64,000 bases of DNA from Limosilactobacillus reuteri (GCF_034259105.1 NZ_CP139478.1:237001-301000), one strand, 5' to 3'. Positions 39,262 through 49,435 are shown, numbered from the stretch's first letter. Notes: generated by a model not told the origin, from the sequence alone. Program-made: numbers and translations.

Positions 39262-41643
39262 ATGGAAAAGCGCGAACAAAAGAATGTTTTATGGTTTGAT
39301 GAATTGCATCGCTCTGGCGTTAATCTCGTTGGTGGGAAGTCCTCTTCATTAGGTGAAATGACTTCTGCAATGAAAATTCCAGTTCCATATGGCTTTGCAA
39401 CGACAACTCACGCTTATCGTCAATTTATGGCGGAAACGGGATTAAACGACCAAATTAATAAATTATTAGCTGAAATTAATGATTATGAAAATGCTGATGA
39501 ACTTCATCGGGTTTGCTCACATATCCGGCAGATGATTGTCGAAGCACCGATGCCAAGTGAGATTGCTATGACAATCAAAAAAGCTTATACAGCCTTATCA
39601 GAAAAAATGGGTGAAACCGAACCGTTTGTAGCGATTAGGTCAAGTGCTACCGCTGAAGATTTACCAAATGCTTCTTTTGCGGGGCAGCAAGAATCGTATT
39701 TGAACGTGCGTGGAGCTGAAATGGTATTAGCAAAGGTTCAAGAATGTTATGCTTCCTTGTTTACCGATCGGGCAACCTATTACCGGCATAAGCAACATTT
39801 TCCTCATGAAAAAGTGGCTTTATCGGCGGCCGTTCAGATGATGGTTTTCTCAAAAGCTTCTGGGGTTATGTTTTCAGTTAACGTGGCGAACGGAAATGAT
39901 GCCCAAATTGTTATTGATACGATTTGGGGATTAGGTGAATACATTGTTTTAGGAAAAGTAACACCAGATCATTTTGTAATTAATAAAAATAATCTTCAAG
40001 TAGTAGAACGTTCGGTAGTTCCGAAGGCGATTGAATTGTGTCAAACCCCTGGTGGCGGAGTGCATGAAGAATCGGTGCCAGCAGACCGGGCAATCCAGCC
40101 GGCACTAACTGAAGACCAAATTCATGAATTAGCGGGATATGCAAAAGAAATTGAAAAGCACTATGGTTGTTACATGGACATGGAATTTGCGCTAGATGCA
40201 CGCACAGATCGGTTATGGCTAGTGCAAGCTCGTCCAGAAACGGTTTGGTCGAATAAAAATAATAAGCAAGCAACAAAGGAGTCCACTGTCTCAATGAATA
40301 AAACTAAAAAAATCTTGGTCAAAGGATTAACGGCAAGTCCAGGCGTTTCCACTGGAAAGGTGCACGTAATTGCGGATCCTAAAGATATTGATGAATTTGA
40401 AAAAGGAGAAATATTAGTAACGTTGATGACTTCGCCTGACTGGGTACCGGCAATGAAAAAAGCATCAGCAATCATCACCGATAATGGTGGAATGACCTGC
40501 CATGCCGCAATTGTTTCTCGTGAAATGCAGATCCCATGTATTGTTGGAACTAAGAGCTGTGGGCAAGCAGTTACTGAAATGCTGCAAGATGGCGCACAAG
40601 TAACCGTTGATGCTAAAAACGGGGTCGTTTATCAAGGCGATCTTGCAGAACAATTTAACGGCGAAAAGGAGACAACGGAATGTCACCATGCAGAATATTA
40701 CGCGCCGACTGCAACCAGGGTCATGATGAATTTAGGCGATCCAGAACTAGCAGAAAAATATGCAGAACTTCCTGTTGATGGTATTGGCTTAATGCGAGAA
40801 GAATTTCTTTTGACGACTTATATTCATGATCATCCCCTCTACTTAATTGAAACTGGTCATCCTGAAAAAGTTGTTGATATGTTAGCAGATGGGATTGCTA
40901 AAGTGGCTCGGGCGATTGCTCCACGGCCGATGGTTTTACGTTTTTCTGATTTTAAGTCGGGAGAATACCGTAATTTAACGGGCGGCGATAAATATGAGCC
41001 CCATGAACCTGCCGACTTATTGGGATGGCGCGGCGCTTCTCGGTACTATGATTCCAAATATATCGAAGCTTTTAAGCTAGAACTTGCGGCGGTAAAAAAG
41101 GTGCGTCAAGAATTCCGGTTAAAGAACCTCAATGTAATGATTCCGTTTGTCCGCACCGTTGCCGAAGCTGATAAAGTTACAAAATTAATGGCAGCTGCCG
41201 GGTTACATCGTGGTCCAGATTTTAAGGTATACATGATGGCCGAGATCCCAAGTAATATCATCTTGGCAGATCAGTTTAATAAATATGTTGATGGTTATTC
41301 GATTGGGTCCAATGATTTAGCAATGCTTATTTTAGGTTGTGATCGGAATAATGATACAGTGGCCCACCTCTTTGATGAACGCAATCTTGCGGTAAAACGT
41401 GCGATTAGCCACCTTATCAAGGCTGCTCACCAAGATAACAAGACGGTTTCAATATGTGGGCAAGCACCATCTGAATATCCTGAATTAGCATCTTTCTTAA
41501 TTCAACAAGGGATTGATTATATTTCAGTTAATCCAGATATGGTTAAAGAAACCAAACAGAACGTGGCAAGGATTGAACAGCGCATAATCCTGGATAATGC
41601 GACGGGTAAGGGACGACAAGCTGTGGAAAATTATGCATGGTAG
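39262..41643 (+). CDS. ppsA: Phosphoenolpyruvate synthase
   Basis: PpsA makes PEP from pyruvate and ATP (giving AMP and phosphate), a gluconeogenic reaction. The 793-aa protein has the three expected domains: N-terminal ATP grasp (GGKSSSLGEM, IRSSATAEDLPNASFAGQQ), the swivelling phosphohistidine domain with His414 in GGMTCHAAIVSRE, and the C-terminal TIM barrel with CGQAPSEYP. No pyruvate phosphate dikinase regulatory features were noted. It heads a five-gene operon with small gaps. AAGGAGATG precedes the start. Confidence 0.93.
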   Translation: MEKREQKNVLWFDELHRSGVNLVGGKSSSLGEMTSAMKIPVPYGFATTTHAYRQFMAETGLNDQINKLLAEINDYENADELHRVCSHIRQMIVEAPMPSEIAMTIKKAYTALSEKMGETEPFVAIRSSATAEDLPNASFAGQQESYLNVRGAEMVLAKVQECYASLFTDRATYYRHKQHFPHEKVALSAAVQMMVFSKASGVMFSVNVANGNDAQIVIDTIWGLGEYIVLGKVTPDHFVINKNNLQVVERSVVPKAIELCQTPGGGVHEESVPADRAIQPALTEDQIHELAGYAKEIEKHYGCYMDMEFALDARTDRLWLVQARPETVWSNKNNKQATKESTVSMNKTKKILVKGLTASPGVSTGKVHVIADPKDIDEFEKGEILVTLMTSPDWVPAMKKASAIITDNGGMTCHAAIVSREMQIPCIVGTKSCGQAVTEMLQDGAQVTVDAKNGVVYQGDLAEQFNGEKETTECHHAEYYAPTATRVMMNLGDPELAEKYAELPVDGIGLMREEFLLTTYIHDHPLYLIETGHPEKVVDMLADGIAKVARAIAPRPMVLRFSDFKSGEYRNLTGGDKYEPHEPADLLGWRGASRYYDSKYIEAFKLELAAVKKVRQEFRLKNLNVMIPFVRTVAEADKVTKLMAAAGLHRGPDFKVYMMAEIPSNIILADQFNKYVDGYSIGSNDLAMLILGCDRNNDTVAHLFDERNLAVKRAISHLIKAAHQDNKTVSICGQAPSEYPELASFLIQQGIDYISVNPDMVKETKQNVARIEQRIILDNATGKGRQAVENYAW

Positions 41644-41658
41644 AAAGGATTGAATAAA

Positions 41659-43443
41659 ATGCAAATTTTTGTTGATATTAATCCTTCTGAAAATGGTAAT
41701 GGTTCACAAGAGTTTCCGTTTAAGTACATCCAACAAGCGGCGGATATCGCTCAACCGGGGGATTATGTTCAAGTAATGCCGGGGGAATATCATGAGGAAG
41801 TTCATCCACAATATTCCGGCACTAGTGATAAGCCGATTATTTATGCATCTGCTAAGCAAAATCGGGCAATCATTACGGGCGCTGACCGTGTTACTGGCTG
41901 GCAACATGTTGCTGGTCCGGTATGGCAATTAAAACTCCCTAATGCCGAATTTGGTAACTATAATCCATACAACGTTTTAGTTGATCAAACCTTTAATCAT
42001 GCCGGTGAAATCTTCCTAAATAATAAAGCAATGTATGAGGTTGATCAGTTAGCAAAAGTTGAAACACCAAGTGAAAACAAACTTTCCCGAGACCGGAAGT
42101 TTACCTGCTATACCTGGTATACCGAACAGTTGCCAGCAGAAGATTCAACCGTAATCTATGCAAACTTTCAAGCGCAAAATCCTAATGATGAACATGTTGA
42201 CCTGACTTTCCGTGAGACGTGTTTCTATCCAGAAAAAGCAGGACTCAATCACCTTATTCTATTGGGCTTTACAATGACAAAGGCTGCTTGTCGGTGGGCA
42301 TCTTCGCAATATAATAAGGGGATTATTGGTACTAATCGTGGTCAGGGATGGAAGATTGCCAAGTGTGACGTTTCTCACGCTAAGTGTTCCGGGATTTCCC
42401 TTGGTCGAAATATTGTTCCAACCATTGACGATGATAAGGCTTATCCACATCGGATTAAGAACAATACGATTCATGATTGCGGGCAGACCGGAATTATCGG
42501 TGTTGAAGGCAACCCATCGCCAATTATTGAACACAATAGTATTTATAACATTAACGTCCGGCAAAACCTTGTCAGCGATGATGTTAGTGCGATCAACCTT
42601 TCGCCAGCGATTGGGGCTAAGATTTTACGCAACTGCATTCATGATTGTACGCGCGGAATATGGCTTGGTGACAAGGTTGAAGATACCCAAATTTCACGGA
42701 ATGTGTTCTACAACAATTCACTGCCAGATTCATTTGAAGTCACAAACGAAAATCGGGAGGACTTAGTTGCGGCCCTTGGTGAAGATATTGAAATTAAGAA
42801 TTCGATGGGTGTGACCTTGATTGATAAAAATTTCTTATTATCAGATTGTGCACTTAAGCTCGAATCTAAAGGCGTCCTTCTCGTTCATAACCTAATTAAT
42901 GGCAGTGTGGAATGGTTAAGCAATACGAATGTTGTTGAAAATGACCCTTACTACCACCGCCTTTACCAACAAAATGTGCCAGAAAGTGCTCCTTACGATT
43001 CTTCCTGTTTCTATAACAATGTCTTTATCCGGAAGAACCTCCGGAGTGAAATGGCAAAATTAATGGCATTTGCCCACAAACAGGCAAGTGAACAACCAAT
43101 CGATAATCATAGCGATGATAATGCTGCTTATGTTGGCCTAGTCAGTGGACAACGAAGCTATATTCCAGCTAATAAAGCAGGAAATATCTTTATGAATGAT
43201 GAGCAAGAAGACGTTAAAGTCGCCATCGATTCAAACGAAGATGGGGTATTTCTTGATAGTAATATCTACGACTACTTGAATGAAGATACCAGTCGGGTGA
43301 TCGCGGTTGGTGTTACTCCCAAGACTGCCCGTGATTTTGATACAAATTTCTTAGGGAACCATCGTGAAGGAATTAGTGTAACCGCTGGACCTTTTGATAC
43401 GAAAGAAGAATATAGTCGACGCTTATTTAGGCTACTGTTTTAA
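41659..43443 (+). CDS. Right-handed parallel beta-helix protein, unknown substrate
   Basis: The 594-aa protein starts with a DUF1565-type segment (FVDINPSENGNGSQEFPFKYIQQAAD) and has repeated beta-helix rungs such as NNTIHDCGQTGIIG, IEHNSIYNINV and LRNCIHDCTRGIWLG. Such folds occur in polysaccharide lyases, epimerases and glycosidases. No signal peptide is present, so it should act in the cytoplasm. ATG at 41659 is chosen, about 9 nt after AAAGGA; TTG at 41650 overlaps that site. It sits between ppsA and tpiA (gaps of 15 and 12 nt), so its substrate may be a carbohydrate feeding this operon. No activity can be named. Confidence 0.8.
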   Translation: MQIFVDINPSENGNGSQEFPFKYIQQAADIAQPGDYVQVMPGEYHEEVHPQYSGTSDKPIIYASAKQNRAIITGADRVTGWQHVAGPVWQLKLPNAEFGNYNPYNVLVDQTFNHAGEIFLNNKAMYEVDQLAKVETPSENKLSRDRKFTCYTWYTEQLPAEDSTVIYANFQAQNPNDEHVDLTFRETCFYPEKAGLNHLILLGFTMTKAACRWASSQYNKGIIGTNRGQGWKIAKCDVSHAKCSGISLGRNIVPTIDDDKAYPHRIKNNTIHDCGQTGIIGVEGNPSPIIEHNSIYNINVRQNLVSDDVSAINLSPAIGAKILRNCIHDCTRGIWLGDKVEDTQISRNVFYNNSLPDSFEVTNENREDLVAALGEDIEIKNSMGVTLIDKNFLLSDCALKLESKGVLLVHNLINGSVEWLSNTNVVENDPYYHRLYQQNVPESAPYDSSCFYNNVFIRKNLRSEMAKLMAFAHKQASEQPIDNHSDDNAAYVGLVSGQRSYIPANKAGNIFMNDEQEDVKVAIDSNEDGVFLDSNIYDYLNEDTSRVIAVGVTPKTARDFDTNFLGNHREGISVTAGPFDTKEEYSRRLFRLLF

Positions 43444-43455
43444 GGAGGTAAAGGA

Positions 43456-44235
43456 ATGTGCAAACCATTTATTATTGCGAACTGGAAAATGAATAAAAAC
43501 GTTCATGAATCCGTTGCGTTTGTTAAAGCAATTAAAGAAAAACTCCCGGCAAATAAAGAAATTGGGATCGCGGCACAAGCAGTTTCGCTATATAACATGA
43601 AAAAAGTGGCAGGATCTTCTAACTTACAAATTATTGCTCAAAATGCATCTGCTGAGTTAGAGGGACCGTATACTGGAGAAATTAGCATGCGAAGTTTAGC
43701 AGATGCGGGCGTGACATATGTGATGCTAGGACATTTAGAGCGCCGGCGCCTTTTTAACGAGAGTAATGATTCAATTAATCAAAAAGTTTTAGCGGCCATC
43801 AATGCTGGTATTATTCCAATCATTTGTACGGATGAAGAGATGGTCCAAACAGAAGTTAACGGACAAATTCATTATGTATTTCGCCAACTAAAAAGCGTCC
43901 TTAAAGGGGTACCAGCTAATAAACTATCACAGATTGTTATTTCGTATGAACCAAGTTGGGCCGTTGGGAGCACGCATCAAGCAAATCCAGACATTGCGGA
44001 AGAGGGATGTCAGGCAATTCGTCAAAGCCTAGTTGAAATGTATGGTAATGAGATTGGCGAGCAAGTCCGAATACTCTATGGTGGCAGTGTTAATCCCGAG
44101 AATATTGGTCAAATTATGAGTAAACCAAATGTTGATGGGGCGCTAATCGGTCGCGCAAGTCTCGAGATTGAAAGCTTCTTACAAATGATTAATTATATCG
44201 AATTAGCGAGCAAGCAGAAGTTACAGGTAATTTAG
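43456..44235 (+). CDS. tpiA: Triose-phosphate isomerase (operon-linked)
   Basis: TPI interconverts DHAP and glyceraldehyde-3-phosphate. Catalytic residues are in place: Lys11 in NWKMNKN, His93 in GHLERRR (usually GHSERR), and Glu165 in YEPSWAVGS. The phosphate loop YGGSVNPEN is near residue 212. The length is 259 aa. Sequence is divergent from housekeeping TPI, and a separate glycolytic copy next to gap-pgk is likely elsewhere in the genome, though outside the window. AGGAGG precedes the start. Confidence 0.93.
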   Translation: MCKPFIIANWKMNKNVHESVAFVKAIKEKLPANKEIGIAAQAVSLYNMKKVAGSSNLQIIAQNASAELEGPYTGEISMRSLADAGVTYVMLGHLERRRLFNESNDSINQKVLAAINAGIIPIICTDEEMVQTEVNGQIHYVFRQLKSVLKGVPANKLSQIVISYEPSWAVGSTHQANPDIAEEGCQAIRQSLVEMYGNEIGEQVRILYGGSVNPENIGQIMSKPNVDGALIGRASLEIESFLQMINYIELASKQKLQVI

Positions 44236-44246
44236 GAGGAAGAATG

Positions 44247-45113
44247 ATGGCTTACTTTGATAACGGAAACAAACTTTTTGATGATGCACGGAAGAATCAA
44301 TACGCAATTGGGGCATATAATATTAATAATCTTGAATGGACCCGGGCAATTTTGCGGGCGGCAGCGGAGACTAATACCCCAGTGCTGATCCAAGTTTCAA
44401 TGGGAGCTGCCAAATATATGGGTGGTTATAAATTTGTCAAAGATATGGTTGAAGACCAGATGGATGCAATGGAAATTAAAGTTCCGGTTATCCTGAATCT
44501 TGATCATGGTAACTATGATGCGGCGATTGAATGCATTAACTTAGGGTATTCGTCAGTCATGTTTGATGGCCATAAGTTGCCGATTGAAGAAAATTACGCC
44601 AAAACCAAAGAGATTGTCCAATTAGCGCATTCACGCGGCATTGCGGTTGAAGCCGAAATCGGTAAAGTGGGAGAAAATCAGGATACCAGCAGTGGGGAAC
44701 TTGCTGATGTTGAAGATGCAATGGCGTTTGCAGCGATGGGAGTTGACCGTCTTGCTTGTGGGATTGGCAACATTCATGGCATTTACCCTGCTAACTGGCC
44801 AGGGTTAGACTTTGACCGCCTTCAAGAAATTGCGAATGCGATTGATATTCCGCTAGTACTTCACGGTGGTTCAGGAATTCCTAGAGAACAGGTTCAAAAA
44901 GCAATTTCAATGGGGATTGCAAAGGTGAATATCAATACTGAATTCCAGTTAGCGTTCCAAGATGCAACACGGAAGTATATTGAAAATGAATTAGACCTCA
45001 ATAAGGAACAAAAAGGATATGATCCGCGGAAATTATTACTTCCCGGAACAGATGCAATAACTGCTAAAATGAAAGATATGATTGAATGGTTAGGCACGCC
45101 AGCAGTTGCCTAA
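44247..45113 (+). CDS. fba: Class II fructose-bisphosphate aldolase
   Basis: This zinc-dependent aldolase cleaves or makes fructose-1,6-bisphosphate from DHAP and glyceraldehyde-3-phosphate; tagatose-bisphosphate is possible in the same family. Zn ligands are in NLDHGNYD and in VEAEIGKVG/HGGSGIP. The protein is 288 aa from ATG 44247, which is better spaced from AGGAGG than the ATG at 44244. The position after tpiA makes DHAP/FBP chemistry the theme of this operon. Confidence 0.93.
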   Translation: MAYFDNGNKLFDDARKNQYAIGAYNINNLEWTRAILRAAAETNTPVLIQVSMGAAKYMGGYKFVKDMVEDQMDAMEIKVPVILNLDHGNYDAAIECINLGYSSVMFDGHKLPIEENYAKTKEIVQLAHSRGIAVEAEIGKVGENQDTSSGELADVEDAMAFAAMGVDRLACGIGNIHGIYPANWPGLDFDRLQEIANAIDIPLVLHGGSGIPREQVQKAISMGIAKVNINTEFQLAFQDATRKYIENELDLNKEQKGYDPRKLLLPGTDAITAKMKDMIEWLGTPAVA

Positions 45114-45132
45114 TTATAATGGAGGTTATGGA

Positions 45133-45789
45133 ATGGCAATCACAGTTTACTTTGTCCGGCATGGTGAGACCTACTTTAACCGGTTTGCTCGTTTGCAAGG
45201 ATGGTCAGATACCCCACTTACAGAAAAGGGCAAGATGAATGCTAAAAAGATCGGCCAAGTTTTAGCGGACTTAAGGATCGATTACCTTTTCTCCAGTGAT
45301 TTAAAACGAGCAGTTGATACGGCACGGCTTTTAATTGCGGACCACCCAACTGCGACGATGAAGGAACCAATTCAAAAGGAATTCTTCCGCGAGGTATTCT
45401 ATGGGTCTTTTGAAGGCCATAGTAATGAGGAAGGAGCCATCTGGGCAAGCTATCTTGAAGGCAAGCGATTTAGGCGTATCGGTGAATTAGTTGATGAATT
45501 TGGCGTTGAAAAAGCGCATGACCTGCTGAAAGCTGCCGATCCGGCCCACCTTGCAGAAGATAGTAATGAGTTAAATACTCGTATAGAACAGGCAATTGCC
45601 TTTTTACAAAGCTTACCTGACGGAAGTAATGTGGTCGTAGTAGCTCATGGATCGATCATCCAATATATTGCGGGGATGTATGGTGAACCTGGATATAAGT
45701 ATGAAAACTTACATAACGGTGCGCTAATGAAGGTTCAGTTGACAGCTAAGGACGTTGAAATTACCGGATACAATCAATTTAAACTATAA
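45133..45789 (+). CDS. Histidine phosphatase family protein (GpmB/phosphoglycerate mutase-like)
   Basis: The 218-aa protein is in the histidine phosphatase superfamily: the RHGE motif (VRHGETYFN) supplies the phospho-accepting histidine, with SSDLKRAVDTA near residue 57 and AHGSIIQYI near 176. It could be a phosphoglycerate mutase or a general small-molecule phosphatase. ATG at 45133 follows GGAGG by 7 nt; an upstream in-frame ATG at 45106 overlaps fba and lacks a site. It ends the ppsA operon. Confidence 0.82.
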   Translation: MAITVYFVRHGETYFNRFARLQGWSDTPLTEKGKMNAKKIGQVLADLRIDYLFSSDLKRAVDTARLLIADHPTATMKEPIQKEFFREVFYGSFEGHSNEEGAIWASYLEGKRFRRIGELVDEFGVEKAHDLLKAADPAHLAEDSNELNTRIEQAIAFLQSLPDGSNVVVVAHGSIIQYIAGMYGEPGYKYENLHNGALMKVQLTAKDVEITGYNQFKL

Positions 45790-45826
45790 AAAGAGGCAAG
45801 GAATTTTTTCCAAACCTCTTTTGTTA
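45790..45826. terminator. Terminator between the ppsA operon and the phosphatase gene
   Basis: AAAAAGAGG pairs with CCTCTTTT, with an inner GGAA/TTCC stem. It is flanked by A and T runs and lies between convergent genes. Confidence 0.8.
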
Positions 45827-46291
45827 TTATGATAATTCTTTAGTAATCTTATCCAGCCATAATGGCAATGTCTCGTTTAGGCTATTGTAAGTATCTTCAA
45901 AGCGGTGAGTATACCAAGGATCAGGAATTTCTTGATCCTCTTTGCCGGGAATTACTTCATATGCTAAATGAACTTTATCACGATCTTGTGCTGGTGCAAT
46001 ACGTTGCAAGTTGTACTTGTTCATATTATCCATGCAGATGATGTAATCAGCCCAATCGAAGTCTTGTCGTGTAATTGGGCGTGAGATTAAGCCGTCAGTT
46101 GATAGCCCGTGTGCGTGCATTGTCTTTGCGGCACCTGGATGGGGACCATTTCCTTCTTCTTCGTTGCTTGTTCCAGCAGAATCAACATTGATTTTGCCAT
46201 TTAATCCTGCGTCATCAACCATTTGCTTGAACATTGCCTCGGCCATTGGTGACCGACAAATGTTTCCTAAGCAGACAAATAAAACGTTCAT
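45827..46291 (-). CDS. Low-molecular-weight protein-tyrosine phosphatase
   Basis: The 154-aa protein has the CX5R catalytic loop VCLGNICRS at residues 6-14 (nucleophile Cys7, Arg13) and the general acid in EIPDPWYT near 126. Such enzymes act on phosphotyrosine in capsule kinases or arginine phosphate in some Firmicutes; the target is not clear. It is a single gene, convergent with the ppsA operon. Confidence 0.92.
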   Translation of the reverse strand: MNVLFVCLGNICRSPMAEAMFKQMVDDAGLNGKINVDSAGTSNEEEGNGPHPGAAKTMHAHGLSTDGLISRPITRQDFDWADYIICMDNMNKYNLQRIAPAQDRDKVHLAYEVIPGKEDQEIPDPWYTHRFEDTYNSLNETLPLWLDKITKELS

Positions 46292-46421
46292 GTAATCACC
46301 TCATTTATACTTCTATCATACCGAAAAAGATAATATTTTGCTAAAATATTCGGTAAACCTAACACTATCCTTAAGTTTTTGGTAAAATTAAGGACAAATA
46401 TTTTTTAGAGGAGGAACAAAA

Positions 46422-46991
46422 ATGACCCTTATTATTGTAATTGTTGTCATTGTCTTGCTGATTGCCATTTATGCGGGACTTTACAACAGTTTGATTCAAT
46501 TGCGGACACACGCACAAGAATCATGGAGTCAAATTGATGTTCAATTACAACGACGTAACGACTTGATCCCTAACTTAATTTCAACAGTTAAGGGCTATAG
46601 CAAGTATGAAGCTGGGACCTTGGAAAAGGTAACAAAGCTGCGGACAGAATTAAATAGTATTCCAGATAGCGATCATGCTAAAAAAATGGAAGTTTCCAAT
46701 GAATTAACGGGAACTTTACGGACATTGTTTGCCGTCGCTGAAAATTATCCAGACTTAAAAGCAAGTGCTGAATACCAAAAATTAATGGAAGAATTAACCA
46801 ATACTGAAAATAAGATTGCCTACTCACGGCAGCTTTACAATAGTACTGTGGCTGCTTTAGATGCTAAGATTCAATCTTTCCCAAGCAATATTGTGGCTAA
46901 AATTCATCACTTCCAACAAATGGATTACTTACAAGTGCCAGAAGAAGCCAAGGCTGTGCCAAAAGTTTCATTTGATGATTTAGGTGATTAA
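46422..46991 (+). CDS. lemA: LemA family protein
   Basis: LemA proteins have one N-terminal membrane helix (here residues about 2-21) and a helical-bundle domain outside or inside the membrane; the role is unknown. The 189-aa protein shows the family signature [20 protein letters not shown]. It is encoded 2 nt before htpX, and lemA-htpX pairs are frequent, so LemA may support the HtpX protease. GGAGGAAC precedes the ATG. Confidence 0.94.
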   Translation: MTLIIVIVVIVLLIAIYAGLYNSLIQLRTHAQESWSQIDVQLQRRNDLIPNLISTVKGYSKYEAGTLEKVTKLRTELNSIPDSDHAKKMEVSNELTGTLRTLFAVAENYPDLKASAEYQKLMEELTNTENKIAYSRQLYNSTVAALDAKIQSFPSNIVAKIHHFQQMDYLQVPEEAKAVPKVSFDDLGD

Positions 46992-46993
46992 GC

Positions 46994-47890
46994 ATGTTAT
47001 ATCAGCAAATTGCCCGTAATAAACGAAAAACAATTTTGGTGATGTTTGGGTTCTTTGTATTGCTTGCTTTAATTGGGGCCGCAATTGGCTATTTATTTGC
47101 GCGGACAGCGATTGGCGGCATGATCATTGCGGCGATTATTGCGGTGATCTATATGTCCGTGATCATTGGTCAATCGACTGATGTAGTGATGCGGATGAAT
47201 AACGCGACAGAGGTACGATCAGCGAGTGATGCGCCAGAACTTTGGCATATTGTTGAAGATATGGCCTTAGTTGCACGGGTACCAATGCCGAAAGTCTATA
47301 TCATCCATGACCCAAGTCCCAATGCTTTTGCGACTGGTAATGATCCTAAGCATGCTGCTGTGGCCGCTACTACTGGTTTGATGGAAAAAATGAATCGTGA
47401 GGAACTAGAAGGGGTAATGGCCCATGAAATGACTCACGTTCGTAACTATGACATCCGTCTGCAAACAATTGCGTTAGCCTTAGCATCCGCAATCGCAATG
47501 CTTGTTAATTTTGCTGGAAATTTCTGGTGGATTGGTGGTCGGAGCAGTAGTGATGACCGGGATAATCCATCAAGTATTTTCGCCATCCTTGGTTCGATTC
47601 TTTTGATTATCTTAGCGCCATTGGCAGCAACCATTGCGCAGATGGCTCTTTCACGTAATCGGGAATACTTAGCCGATGCAGGTGCTGTGGAATTAACCCG
47701 TAATCCGCAAGGGATGATTAGTGCATTAGAAAAGCTAAAAACTGCTGTCCCAATGAAACATGTGGACCCAAGCAGTTCGGCATTATATATTAGCGATCCA
47801 GAAAAGAACGCTAAGCACCATCCTTTTTCAAATCTATTTGACACTCACCCCCCGCTAGATAAGCGAATTGAACGGTTGCGTCAAATGTAA
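46994..47890 (+). CDS. htpX: Membrane zinc metalloprotease HtpX
   Basis: HtpX cleaves misfolded membrane proteins. The 298-aa protein has two N-terminal helices, the zinc-binding motif AHEMTH near residue 143, two more helices, and the third ligand in NREYLADAG near 222. Its end, [14 protein letters not shown], is typical. It is co-transcribed with lemA. Confidence 0.95.
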   Translation: MLYQQIARNKRKTILVMFGFFVLLALIGAAIGYLFARTAIGGMIIAAIIAVIYMSVIIGQSTDVVMRMNNATEVRSASDAPELWHIVEDMALVARVPMPKVYIIHDPSPNAFATGNDPKHAAVAATTGLMEKMNREELEGVMAHEMTHVRNYDIRLQTIALALASAIAMLVNFAGNFWWIGGRSSSDDRDNPSSIFAILGSILLIILAPLAATIAQMALSRNREYLADAGAVELTRNPQGMISALEKLKTAVPMKHVDPSSSALYISDPEKNAKHHPFSNLFDTHPPLDKRIERLRQM

Positions 47891-47900
47891 TAAGTTTATA

Positions 47901-47942
47901 GCAAAGACTGAGAAAAAACTTTTGCTTTTTCTCAGTCTTTGC
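47901..47942 (+). terminator. Terminator after htpX
   Basis: GCAAAGACTGAGAAAAA pairs with TTTTTCTCAGTCTTTGC. It belongs to the same recurrent hairpin family as those at 3751 and 17111. Confidence 0.85.
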
Positions 47943-48043
47943 TATTTTTACTCACGACTTATCGTTTTTAATCGCCTTATACTAGTGAGAGTGATATAAT
48001 TAAAAAGCTAGACCAAAGTATCAAAAGAAGAGGTATCTTTTTC

Positions 48044-49423
48044 ATGAAAATGAAATTAGCGGAAATTGCCAAGGCGATCAACGTACAAAATGACATTGAA
48101 CAATGGAAAGACGTAGAAGTGACTAGTGTGTCATTTGACAGTCGACACTTAGATCAAGGGAGCTTATTTGTTCCATTGCAAGGTGCCCAAGACGGCCATC
48201 AATACGTACCGAGTGCTTTTAACAATGGTGCAGTAGCTAGTTTATGGGCTAGTGACCATGAGATAACGGATCAGACGCACCCGCTATTAGTCGTTAGTGA
48301 TCCACTAGCGGCCCTTCAACAACTAGGGAAGTACTACTTGCATAAGATCAATCCGATTGTTGTTGCAGTTACAGGCAGTAATGGGAAGACGACGACTAAA
48401 GATATGATTGCGTCAATCTTAAGTACGCAGTTTAATGTCACGAAGACATATGCTAATTTTAATAATGAGATTGGGGTTCCAGTAACGCTTCTTAACATGG
48501 AGTCTAATACCGAAGCAGTGGTAGTTGAGATGGGCATGGACCGTTTTGGTCAGCTTGACTTCTTAAGTAAGCTTGTAAATCCTGACATTGCCGTTATTAC
48601 AATGATCGGGGAAGCACATATCGAATTCTTCGGGACTCGTGATAAGATTGCTGATGCAAAGATGGAAATTACTCATGGCCTAAAGGAAGATGGAACACTA
48701 GTATTTAATGGGGATGAACCATTATTAGAGGAACGGGTAAAAGATCTTGCCCAACGACAGATGCGCTTTGGTCGGCAACTAAGCAATAATTTGTATGCAA
48801 CAAGTGTCCGCGATGAACCACGGCAGTTATCATTTACCGTCAACGAATGGCCAGATGAAGAATTCACTATCCCAATGGTTGGTGAATACAATATTAATAA
48901 TGCGTTAGCGGCTATGGAAGTGGGTAAGATTCTGCATATTACTCCCGCCCACATGAAGCAAGCGTTGGCAAACGTTGAATTAACGGAAAATCGTGCTGAA
49001 TGGGTTAAAGGAAAGAATGGTGAACAGATCTTAAGTGATGTTTACAATTCAAACCCGACCGCTGCCAAGGAAGTCCTTAAGACGATTGCAGAAACACCAG
49101 TAGCTGGTCGCCGGATCGCCGTATTAGGGGACATGCTGGAATTAGGGGATGCTGCGGCAAAGTTGCATGCTAGCTTAGCAGAAGAGATTGACCACCAAAA
49201 GATTGCTAGCGTTTACCTTGTAGGCGAACAAATGAAAAATCTTAAAGCCAAGTTGATCCAAGAAGGGTACCCAGCTGAAGATATCTATCATTATGCTGCC
49301 AGTGACCTTCAACAATTAATTGCCGATCTTACAGCTACTTTGACAGGTGATGATATTGTCCTATTGAAGGCAAGCCATGGCATTCACCTAGAAGAAGTCT
49401 TGACGGCATTAAAAGCAGAATAG
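48044..49423 (+). CDS. murF: MurF, UDP-MurNAc-pentapeptide synthetase
   Basis: MurF joins the terminal dipeptide (D-Ala-D-Ala, or D-Ala-D-Lac in vancomycin-resistant lactobacilli) to UDP-MurNAc-tripeptide. The ATP loop VTGSNGKTTTKDM is near residue 108, with the Mur ligase motifs AVVVEMGMD near 164 and DVYNSNPTA near 330. Length is 459 aa. It is followed by a terminator and then cshA, as in many lactobacilli. Confidence 0.95.
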   Translation: MKMKLAEIAKAINVQNDIEQWKDVEVTSVSFDSRHLDQGSLFVPLQGAQDGHQYVPSAFNNGAVASLWASDHEITDQTHPLLVVSDPLAALQQLGKYYLHKINPIVVAVTGSNGKTTTKDMIASILSTQFNVTKTYANFNNEIGVPVTLLNMESNTEAVVVEMGMDRFGQLDFLSKLVNPDIAVITMIGEAHIEFFGTRDKIADAKMEITHGLKEDGTLVFNGDEPLLEERVKDLAQRQMRFGRQLSNNLYATSVRDEPRQLSFTVNEWPDEEFTIPMVGEYNINNALAAMEVGKILHITPAHMKQALANVELTENRAEWVKGKNGEQILSDVYNSNPTAAKEVLKTIAETPVAGRRIAVLGDMLELGDAAAKLHASLAEEIDHQKIASVYLVGEQMKNLKAKLIQEGYPAEDIYHYAASDLQQLIADLTATLTGDDIVLLKASHGIHLEEVLTALKAE

Positions 49424-49435
49424 TTAATATATTTG

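Noticed and set aside
39076..39279. Minus-strand 67-codon hydrophobic frame between IS30 and ppsA
   Set aside because: It runs across the terminator hairpin, overlaps the ppsA start and IS flank, and has no ribosome binding site.
41650..41658. TTG at 41650 as the start of the beta-helix gene
   Set aside because: It overlaps the AAAGGA ribosome binding site; ATG at 41659 has proper spacing.
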